From assembly GCA_040285825.1 (NCBI GenBank), contig JAUPSS010000007.1, positions 2,206,689 to 2,270,688 on the forward strand: a stretch of DNA of 64,000 bases, written 5' to 3'. Every line of letters begins with the position of its first letter. Position 1 is the first letter of the stretch. This stretch comes from Eukaryota sp. TZLM1-RC. Its lineage: Eukaryota > Metamonada: BaSk clade. The position numbers and the translations under genes were made by a program. A model generated the notes under the pieces. That model saw nothing but the letters and a program-made list of their open reading frames with translations, was not told the DNA's origin and searched no databases. Positions 21,998 through 30,747 of this stretch are shown piece after piece.

Positions 21998-22060
21998 GTG
22001 TGAGAGAGGTGTTTGGTTGGGCAAAAGGATTGGATATGGAATCTCCTCAAGATTTTGTTA

Positions 22061-23079
22061 ACATTACGCTTCTTCTCTCTCTCTATTGATAGTGATGTTC
22101 ACCAAGATCATCACCAGATATATTATCATCATTAATGATTCTCTGTTAAGATCGACAGTGTCGTACATCTCTTCCATTTTGTCTTGTTTTGCTGATCTTT
22201 GCTGGCATTTCTCTAAGCTTTCTACTGATACAACATTGCACTCATATCTAATCATATCTTATGACAGGTGTTGGATTTGTCCTTCACTTATTTCATCATT
22301 GACTTATTATTTCCCTTGTTTCTTTGTCTTTGTCTTTGTTTCATACTCTGTGCTCGTTTCTCAAAGATTAACCACCAGGATATTGTTTCTTTTTTCCTCT
22401 AATTTTCTTTCTACCCAGTATGTTTTAGCTAAACGTGACACTGTTAGTATCTGGTTGATTTATTTTTCAGTATTTAAACTACTTTGTTTTTTGTTCATTG
22501 TTTTTTGTTCATTGTTTTTTTTTGTTTTTTTGGTGTTTTTTTGGGTTTGTTTTGACAAGGTTTTTCTTCAGCAATTATGTTATTATTTGTTTGTTTTCCC
22601 AAGTTTGCAATTTGTAATATCTAACTGATGTTGTTTCATGGTTCCCTTGATCTTTTCTGATAGTGACCTCGTATTTTCAAATTTCTTTGATTGTTCATAT
22701 TTACTTCATTTTATTATCTTAGTAATTACTGATCATTTAGAGGTTTTGTCATTTGTCTTTTTTTATGATTTTTTAGTTCCATTGTATCTGAAATTTTTGA
22801 TATTTTCTTTGGTTAAATTTTATTTTAACTTATTTTTGAATTCTCATATTCAAGTGAATTCTTATTTATCAATTTTTTTGAATTTACTTTTAAATTTTAA
22901 CTTTGAATCTCCAGTCATTATTGAGAGTAATTCTCTTTAATAAGAAATTCAATTCACTTTTACATGAACGACTCAGTTTTCATCAGTCAAACGGTTTTTA
23001 ACTGTCTTAAGCTGATTACAGTCAAGGAACATCGAGAAATGTGTGACCCTGAGTTTACATGTTTTTTGGTTTCATTTGA
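22061..23079. other. T-rich intergenic stretch
   Basis: Strong T bias on the plus strand, especially 22300-22940. Open frames of 100-180 codons there translate into Phe/Leu/Ile/Val runs produced by base composition; I see no motif and call no gene. Confidence 0.5.
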
Positions 23080-23293
23080 AATTTTATGGAATCATTTATA
23101 ACATTTTTTTAAAATTCAGCATGAGTGATTTTTTAGTTGTTCATTAGTTGATTATTATTTTGCATTGTTATATATATTTTCCCTCAACCCTAAATTCTAG
23201 AAGCAGTCAAGAGTTTAGACAATTGGTTACAAATGGTTATGGTAATTTCTAGGTGATGTTTTGATTCATTCAAAGATGGTGTCGTAATTTATG
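23080..23293 (+). repeat. direct repeat, copy 1 (about 214 bp)
   Basis: Aligns with 24546-24759 with scattered differences; shared landmarks are AAATTCAGCATGAGTGA, CCCTCAACCCTAA, GCAGTCAAGAGTTTAGAC and GATGTTTTGATTCATTC. Same orientation, about 1.47 kb apart. Confidence 0.85.
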
Positions 23294-23885
23294 ACTTAGT
23301 AACGTTTTATTTGATCTCTACTAAACTATCAATATAATTCAATTCTACAATTCATGCTCATCATTCGGGAGTTAGTTTCATCAAGTCTTTAGCCGTTTTG
23401 TAGTGTTCTTTTCAATGGCTTTTACCTTTATTTGAGATCAGTTGAGTGCCAACTATTATATTTTCTAGCGGAGACATCAGCTTCTCCCTTTTTGGATGAC
23501 ATCACAGGAAGAAGAAAAATATTCGATCAGCTCTTTGTATCACCAATGATGTTTAACCAGAGGAATATTGAGCTTTGTATCAATGCTGCTGTTCGTGTTA
23601 TCGTTGTAAGAAACAATAAACAGAAGCTGTTTTGGTTGCTTTTTAAATTTTTCGACTGTTTTGTTGATCAAGCTCAGCAACACCTCCAAACAATTTGTTC
23701 TTTGGGTCATATTGATGATCCGTACTTACACAAATGGAGTTATCGCCATCATTTTTGGCTTTTGATGACCAAAAAATGCAGCAAAGACACCCAAAAAATG
23801 TTGATTTGTCATTGAAAGTTGTAACACGTGAACAGTAATGTCCAAATAAAGCTGATTGAAAAATCTCTATAGAGACTAAAGTCTA
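23294..23885. other. intergenic, one weak open frame
   Basis: An open plus-strand frame runs from 23432 to 23815, but its first ATG is far inside (about 23546) and the product has no recognisable domain. Low support as a gene. Confidence 0.4.
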
Positions 23886-24501
23886 TTACATGTTTAATAG
23901 TCGCTTTCTGGAGACAAACTGACAAATTTGAACTCCTAGGTTGTCGTCCACTTCTCCATCTTCATCAATGGGGGAAAAGAAGCGTGTGAGCTCAGAAGGA
24001 ATTACCATAGTCATTGCTTTGCCCTCAGAGTATGTTTGGGTCCATGTGTTCCAAGCAGTCTCGACAGCCTGTATTCCAGGGTTGTGTCCTTTTAGGTCTT
24101 TGGTTGAGATAAATACACGTTGCTCAACGTTTTGGTTCTCAATAAAAGTTTCATACTGTCTGCGGTCAATGTTTTTCGGATTCACCTTGGATAAGAAGGC
24201 TACTTCTCTGTTTTCTTCAACCCACTTTTGGAGGGTTTCAGATAATACACCGAAAGTTGTTCGTTTTTCTGTAAGAAGCTACCAAATCTGCGTCAGGATG
24301 CAAACCTGTATTGAGGCGAACTGCTTCTGCACTATAAGAAGCAAAGAGAAGTTGAGAGAGGCTGTTGTATTCGATGTCTAAAACATCAGAGTAGTAGATG
24401 GTAAGAGTCTTTGCTGAGAAGTCCCTTCCTCCTTTGTAAGTATAGTAAACTACATCAGTTTTAAAGTAAAAACTGTCAGGAAACTCTTCGAGTGAAAGCA
24501 T
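23886..24501 (-). CDS. unknown protein of about 204 residues, one frameshift at an A-run
   Basis: From ATG 24501 the product reads MLSLEEFPDSFYFKTD and continues in one frame to DADLVASYRK. At the five-A run near 24267 the good reading moves to another phase (RTTFGVLSETLQKWVEEN) and runs to the stop at 23886 (VSRKRLLNM). Removing one A would join the halves without a gap, so a base-calling error is as likely as a real break. There is no signal peptide or membrane segment. Charged helices and a balanced amino acid composition make it a credible gene. Fold and function are not recognised. It lies between two direct repeats; copy 2 begins 45 bases upstream of its ATG. Confidence 0.6.
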
Positions 24502-24545
24502 GAAATCAAGAGTGTGAAGAAATTGTTAGACCCCAAATTTATGCA

Positions 24546-24759
24546 TTTCAAATGAAATTCACAGATATTTTTTTAAAAATTCAGCATGAGTGAATTTTTA
24601 GTTGGTCATCAGTTGATTATTATTTTGCATTGTTGCATATTTTTATCCCTCAACCCTAAGTTGTAGAAGCAGTCAAGAGTTTAGACAATTGGTTACAAAT
24701 GGTTCTGCTAATTTCTTGGTGATGTTTTGATTCATTCAAAGATGGGGTCGTAATTTATG
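24546..24759 (+). repeat. direct repeat, copy 2 (about 214 bp)
   Basis: Partner of 23080-23293. It ends just before the hAT remnant and covers the promoter region of the unknown gene at 23886-24501. Confidence 0.85.
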
Positions 24760-24769
24760 GTAGACATAT

Positions 24770-26640
24770 CAAACTTGTCATACGTTATTAACAAAAGAAT
24801 TTTCTAATTTGATATCCTTGTGTATGTCCAATTCTGATGTGTTCTTCATCCCACTTTCCACTTTCTTCAAGAAACACAACCTCATCATCAACGGATGATT
24901 CCAAAATTTCCACATTCTGTTCTTCAATTTCATCATCATCATTGAATGAAACATCAAACAAACTTTCAAGATTGTTCAAAATAACCTCTTCTCCTTCGTC
25001 TTCTTCAGCAACAACCCTGGCTAATTACTGCCAGTGTAGATTCTCATGTAAATAGTCTTTTAGATCATAGCTTCTTTTTTCAAAGAGTTGTAAATTCATA
25101 TAAACAAACACAAAATCCTTTGCTCTTTCAGGATCAAGTTTGTTTATTTTGTTGCTGTGAATGAAGGAGTAGATACTCCAACATCTTTCACAAGATGACA
25201 GAGTATTGACCGTGTTAAAAATCTTTTGAGCAATTCTTTGTAGCTGTGGTGTGTCTGATCCGAAAATAGACCACCACTCATGACTGCTTAACTCTTTTGC
25301 ACAATCCTCTTCGATATCATCAACACCATTCAATCGCTTCTTCTTATAGACAAGCAACTGCTTTACAGTCTCCTTTGCTTCCATTGTTGACGTTGTCAAT
25401 TTTCTAATTGTGTTGACCAAAGACTACTTTCTTGTCCAATATCTGTGTCCAAAAATGATTTCCCTTCGTTGGTTGAGTCTGAACAGTACGTTTAGATACA
25501 GTATGTTATCTTACACTGGGAGTAGACTCTGCCTGTATTGGGCGAATTTCCATTAACTTCCTTCAGCAAATGTCTCTGTTGCTTTGAGTAAATCGGAGAG
25601 TTTATTCCAAAAATCTCGGTTTTGTACAATAACTTCAACTTCCGAAGCAGTTTGGTGTTTGTTTCTTGGCTGATACTGTTTCCAATCTTTCAATTGTTGC
25701 GTATCGAATAAGTTTTGGTGGGAATTATTAGAGTTAAAAGTCTTTTCATAAGTAAAAAATTGGTAGCAAAGCGTGTGGCGGAGGGTGTCAAGAAGTTTAG
25801 ATTTGGTGACATTTCCTTGAAGACAGAATAGACCACTGACTGATTTTTGATAAAATGTACTACTTTCCGCGATTGTGAGATAAGAGGAGCAACAAAATCT
25901 AGCTCTTCGAAATCCTCTAGCAATAAATCGATTCATTGGAATGGCAGCGTACCCAGGTATAATTTGGATAACGTTCTTCTATCCTTTTTGCAACGGGAAC
26001 CAGCACGAAAGCATTGTCCATGATAACATTTGTGATGTTATCTAATCAAATACGTTGAATGACTCTATCAACGTCATTGAAAATGTTCGATGCATCTTCT
26101 TTCTTCCCAAAAGTGTTGATTCAGTCATAAAACATGCTCTCACCACCTTAAATCAGTACAAAATTTGTTAAGGAATTACCTGATGGATCTGTCCATCCAT
26201 CAAAAGCCAAGGAACAACCAATTTCTTGTATCTTTTCAAACATTGGGGCTAGACGTAATTTGATACTGCTTTTTACTTTTTTAAGGAGATTAGTTCTGAG
26301 TGCACTGTAGGAGGGTGGAGAAAATAACAAAATTTGCTGATGTAAGCATACTTACCATGTTATGAAATTTTTTAGTACGAGCTGCATTGAAAGGGGTTCG
26401 GTTACGATAGAAAAAATGCTATAGCTTTATTCAATGCATTGGCACCAGTCTGGTCGAAATGAGCTTCGATTGTGCCCTTCTTGGGTGGTTTTAATGAAGG
26501 TTCGCTTTGTTTTCTGAAATTACGTTTGGTTGCACGAACAGGTAAAGTAGATGGAGGTTGGGAACATGATTTAACACCGGGAAGACAATAAAGATGTTGT
26601 TCCCTTCGTTGCTTACCGTTCATTGCTTAGAATTGGTTCA
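24770..26640 (-). mobile_element. decayed hAT transposon (transposase remnant)
   Basis: Read leftward, pieces of a hAT transposase appear in order: an N-terminal basic stretch from an ATG near 26623 (MNGKQRREQHLYC), LFSPPSYSALRTNLLKKVK and SLAFDGWTDPSGNSLTNFV near 26150-26330 (the DGWT region of the catalytic domain), a middle part near 25936-25553, and the C-terminal dimerisation domain at 25420-25025 (HEWWSIFG, then LSSCERCWSIYSFIHSNK). An acidic tail follows. At least five frame changes or stops separate these pieces. No terminal inverted repeats could be matched, so the limits are approximate. Confidence 0.85.
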
Positions 26641-26795
26641 AAAAATAGTGGGAATTTTGGGAATTTTTTGAAAAATTCCCAATTTAAAAATTCCCACTTA
26701 TTTTTAAACAGTGTTTACACGTGTGCACTTTTTGGTAACACGTGTGCAAATTTTAAAGACAAACATTTATAAGCAAAAGTTAAACCAAACTACAA

Positions 26796-28408
26796 TCATT
26801 CATAATCTGACTCAATATCAGACAAATCTGATCTGATTTCTATGATATCACCTGCTTCATATTCTAGACAAGTGGAGATGTTTTTAACGACTTTTTCCCA
26901 TCCTGACGCGATCCATTGAGACGCATTTGTTTCAACGAAACGAAAAGCAGTCGTGATCCATCTTCCCAAATGGTGATTCAAAGCTCCTTTGGTCAACTTC
27001 ATCTTGATGCATTCTGCAGGTACTCCCTTTGACAATGCATCTTGAACGTGCTCAGCACAATAGTCTGCGAAACTGTCCTTTAAATTGGCCTTAAATTCTT
27101 TGTTTATAGAAATGTCAAGAACACAAAAGAGATCGGTTGATCTTTCAGGAATCATAATAGGATCAATATTTAGCTCCTGGCAAACTTGGACAGCGTTTTC
27201 ACATTTATGAGAATGGTGGTGATCCCAAATCATCAAAGCACGTTCGCCCATTTGTACTCCTGCAAGTTCAAACCCTTCCTTAAGTTCAGCTCTGACTCGT
27301 TTCAAATAATTCCCTACTACATATCTCAAATACTTCACCATACTATGTCCATTTTGCCACGTTGTAACAGCAGCTTTTGATACACCCTCATTTTTTTGGG
27401 ATAATCAGTGAATTACGTCACTGGGCCATTCATAATCTGGAACACTGACTTGTGTTTTACCTTCCCAAATCAATTGTAATGGCAGCAATCTCCAGCTTTC
27501 GAAATTGTAAGTGTTGCTGTGTTGCGTCTTTTATCACCTAATCCTTGAATACTGATTTTTTTCTGACCTTTTGGAGCATAAGTTTTCCCTTTACTGGAAT
27601 CCAGGGTACCATGATTTCGTCCATCATCAGTACTAGGCGCGGGTGATAGTCTTCTGCTGCAGCCATAATTGCACTCATTTCTACGGCTGCATGTTTGACT
27701 TCAACAGGAGTCAATTTTCTGACAGTGGTAGGCTTTCTATTACTCCATGCATATGATTTTTCAAAAATGAATACGCCCAGTAGGGGGTAAATTCAATTGA
27801 TCCGCCATTACATTTCAATAAATTACCATATCCAGAGCTAATCATCAATTTTTTGGCTGTAGAGGCAACAATCAATGGGGTTATTATTGTACTGAAATTT
27901 CCATAGCTGAAATCAAATTCACCAACTTTTTCTGCATGTCTGTACCAATTAAAGGGCATCTTCCTTTCTTTGATCCATCCAAAAATTCTTCCTTAATTCT
28001 ATTAGACAACATAGGCTCATCACATCCTTGAAGAACAAACTTTGCTTTCAAAGCAAGTTACTCTTTTTTATATTGGCTGGCATTGGACTTGTTCATACCC
28101 TTGAAGCGGGCCAACTTGGAACAATAGCTTGCTGTTCTTTGTTCTTTCACCATATACTCAGCAAGTTCAAAATGGCGTTCCATAGGCCAAGGATTATATG
28201 AAGACTTGACCTTGTCAATGTTGGTGAGGTTGCAGGGTGATTGTAGCACGTCTTTCGCCGTTAAACGATCCTCAGGTGGAAGATGTTCCAGCACTTCTTC
28301 AGCAGTGTCGACGTTCAAGACGTCCAAAGTGGTAGATCGTTCAGGAAAATACTCATATAGACGTCTTTGTTTTAAAACAGGTTCAAGGGCTTTGTCAGGA
28401 ATGTTCAT
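26796..28408 (-). mobile_element. decayed pogo/Tigger-like DDE transposon
   Basis: The N-terminal part (ATG 28408, about 116 codons) carries an Arg/Lys-rich helical DNA-binding region. LVLMMDEIMVPWIP near 27640 holds the first catalytic Asp. The frame 27341-26796 holds ALMIWDHHHSHKCENAVQ with the second Asp and FCVLDISINKEFK with the third (pogo-type L-D-x-x-x-N-K-x-F), and the product ends in an acidic tail (SDLSDIESDYE). Stops and frame changes break the middle (27400-27960). The catalytic triad reads D-D-D. No ends or target duplication identified. Confidence 0.8.
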
Positions 28409-28698
28409 TGGGTGAGAGATGAAAAAGAGGGTTGTTTCGTCTTCGTGGACTATAGTGGTTTATTATCTTGTCTGCCAGCTCTTGGCTTTTTTCTCTTCTT
28501 AAAAGAACGTTTTGTTGATTTGTGATTTATCAAGCATATACATAGACGAAAACCATGTCTAACATTTCAATATAGAGCAATAGTTGATACATTTAGTGTT
28601 TCTATAAAATTTTGTTATCTGTGTTGAATGATTCTGTGTTGAATCAGTATCTGTTGAATGGTATAAAAATCCATAACTATTAATTTTTCATTTTATAA

Positions 28699-29182
28699 AT
28701 GGTAAAAACAAGAATCATCTTTAATCAATCTGGTTCACATCAAGGTGCAATCAAAGATCAAGAAAACAAATTAAGACGAGAACACGGTATTCTCACAAAA
28801 CCTATTATGGATTTCAATATTGGATCAGTGGATTCACGTTGGCAAGCACATTTTTCAGACACTGCCCAAAAGACAACTGTTGTTCAAGATGTTGCTAAAA
28901 AGGATATTCCAATGATTGATGAAAATCGGGAATCCCTATTTATTATTGTAACCCAAAGATCACAAACATTACCAAGTGGAATTAAACTAGGATATATTGA
29001 TAAGGAAAAACAAACCATTCTACGAGTTGTCGAAATCACACAAAAAGAAGGTGTGTATGAATTAAATGCACCATTGATTTTCAAAAAAAAATATCAAATA
29101 TGAATTTTTCCTAGTCCACGATAAACACTGTAGACCTTGGAGTGTTTCTGTTTCAATTGGTACTAGAGTTAGTGGGATTTAA
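28699..29182 (+). CDS. unknown protein of about 160 residues, one frameshift at a nine-A run
   Basis: ATG 28699 sits in TTTTATAAATGG. The product begins MVKTRIIFNQSGSHQGAIKD and is open to 29103. At a run of nine A near 29085 the credible reading moves phase and continues YEFFLVHDKHCRPWSVSVS to a TAA at 29180-29182. One base less in the run would join the two. It looks like a small soluble beta-rich protein; no family is recognised. It converges tail to tail with the small gene at 29179-29349, overlapping by four bases. Confidence 0.5.
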
Positions 29183-29349
29183 CCCATTAATCCTCTACTC
29201 TTTAACAACATAAATTCCAAATCAGCTTCAGTTAGTTCGTATTTTTTCATCCCGTGACCAGCTGTTAAATTTGGTCGTTCGGGTAAATTACGATTGGATA
29301 ACATTCCAAATTCTTGAATTTTTTTTCGGCTGAAAACATTTAACAACAT
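29179..29349 (-). CDS. small unknown protein (56 residues)
   Basis: ATG at 29349, stop TAA at 29179-29181. The product starts MLLNVFSRKKIQEFGM and ends FMLLKSRGLMG, basic and helical. Tight packing with neighbours on both sides (4-base overlap with the stop of the plus-strand gene, 45 bases to the next ATG) supports a real compact gene. Family not recognised. Confidence 0.4.
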   Translation of the reverse strand: MLLNVFSRKKIQEFGMLSNRNLPERPNLTAGHGMKKYELTEADLEFMLLKSRGLMG

Positions 29350-29394
29350 CAAAATATATTTATTATCATAAAAATGACTTTTTACATTTTATAA

Positions 29395-29490
29395 ATGGAA
29401 AACCATAGATTACGTCCTCGTACTGATAAAGATGTCGAAGAAGAATGTATAAAGATATTTAAATTGGGTGAGGATCCCCAATTAAACTAA
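29395..29490 (+). CDS. small open frame (31 codons) with the same start context as 28699
   Basis: ATG 29395 in ACATTTTATAAATGG, close to the CATTTTATAAATGG at 28699. The product starts MENHRLRPRTDKDVEEEC and stops at 29490. Too short to assign; support comes mainly from the shared start context. It may be the 5' fragment of a longer broken gene. Confidence 0.3.
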   Translation: MENHRLRPRTDKDVEEECIKIFKLGEDPQLN

Positions 29491-29753
29491 CTAGATTAGA
29501 CTAATCAATCTGTCATTTCTGGAAGGTGTCCTTGTTTGACAGTACGAAACGACATTTCCTTTCTCCTCTCACCTGCTATGTCCCAGGATTCGTCAACATG
29601 AACTTCCCGCTGAGAAGAGCCTTGCCTCACAGAAAGGAAGTCACCTCCCCAATAAGGAGAGTGGTCATCACGGTGAGGATGATTCAGAATCCTTTGGAGA
29701 ACCTTCCTTGTAGAAAGAGTTTTCTTACTCCTAGCAAACAAAGAAAATATTGA

Positions 29754-30674
29754 GTGTTAGTAAACACGAATAGTTGTAACGTTTGTACAGATGGTGAAGC
29801 AAGTGAAGGCGAACAACAGTCCACGACTGGTTCTACACATAAGACTCCTTCCTCATCCACTTTTGATACCATCTCAAGTGAGGAACCTCAAAGTTTTACC
29901 AAAGAAACCCAAATTTTGGATAACAGCAGGAAAGGGGACGAGAGTAACGATGAACCTCTTTGTCGAACAAACTTTTGCAATCCAACTCCAAATCTTACTT
30001 CGACGGAAACAACCTCTCAAGGTTTTCATCGAAGAAAACTGGCAATGTCAGTTGAGGCTGTAACTAGGAAGTTCTTATTGGACCTCATCGCCAATTCTTC
30101 CGATGTTGTAATGGATTGGAGTGACGATGAGTTACTACAAATTGTTGAGAATGAATCAGAACGACTTTTGGGAGACGTGGATTCAGCCGAAAATGAGAAG
30201 GCCAATCCCGACTGATTAGCTAAACGCTGGCCCTTCCTCTTTAGGGAAGTTCACGGCAAAACACTTGACGATGTCGGTTACGAAAGTTACGATCAAAGTC
30301 CTAATTTCTTGAAGAAATTGATTGAACTAACTGATTCGGCAGTCTCGTGTGGAATAAATACAGTTGAGGATTGCTATTTTAATGCTCCTCGTGCAAATAT
30401 CAAGCTGCTACTCCCAGGCCTGCCAAAAGGCATAAGGATGCGATTGATAACCACAAATATTTTAGTGGCAATCAAGAAACCTACGACAGGTTATTTTGGA
30501 TAGCTAAAATGTATCCACATAACCAGCAAGGTAGAAACCTCAGAGGCGTTGTAAGGCGTTTCCTAGTGGAGAACGTTCACCCAAAAGATTCCATTGCGTA
30601 CATTTTAATTTTGCTCGGGTGTAGATTCGATGAATCTCGAGGCGACACCCTTCGATTTCGTGCCATGGAATGTT
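29754..30674 (+). pseudogene. broken coding region of unknown origin next to element B
   Basis: A plus-strand frame is open from 29754 except for one TGA at 30213-30215, giving a Ser/Glu-rich start and then AKRWPFLFREVHGKTLDD and TDSAVSCGINTVEDCYFN. Near 30425 the good reading shifts phase to RHKDAIDNHKYFSGNQETYD and runs to a TAA at about 30674, exactly where the truncated 5' LTR of element B starts. This could be gag of another retroelement or a host gene cut by element B. On the opposite strand 29741-29505 also reads like protein (SQREVHVDESWDIAGERRK), suggesting mixed debris. Not recognised. Confidence 0.4.
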
Positions 30675-30747
30675 AAGGGAAATCCTTATTTCCTTGTAAT
30701 AAATTACTCTACATCTAGGTATAATGTCTAACCCCCACAGATCATCA
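30672..30747 (+). repeat. truncated 5' LTR of element B
   Basis: Matches 37875-37950 (GTTAAGGGAAATCC to ATCATCA). The first 79 bases of the LTR are missing. It contains the gag ATG at 30724; ATACGTATTGG follows. Confidence 0.9.

Larger units (their letters stand above)
17070..22060 (-). repeat. right arm of the 10.6-kb inverted duplication
   Basis: Reverse complement of 11433-16422. The outer edge is at the A after GATTTTGTT (22060); beyond it the sequence (CATTACGCTTCTTCTC) is unlike the left flank. Confidence 0.97.

Noticed and set aside
22086-22940. Open frames of 180 and 100 codons on the plus strand
   Set aside because: Composed of Phe/Leu/Ile/Val/Ser runs produced by T-rich DNA, with no motif and no homologue-like pattern.
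24246-24270. Very short intron (GTAGCTTCTTACAG) to explain the phase change in the gene at 23886-24501
   Set aside because: Fourteen bases is far below the 30-34 seen here, and removal does not give the right phase.
26640-26760. Palindromic GGGAATTTTT/AAAATTCCC and ACACGTGTGCA motifs as transposon ends
   Set aside because: No matching partner was found at the far ends of either the hAT or the pogo-like remnant.
29754-30503. Possible selenocysteine or reassigned TGA, since the frame is broken only by TGA at 30213
   Set aside because: A phase change follows near 30425 and TGA ends good genes elsewhere (the CTU2-like gene), so decay is simpler.
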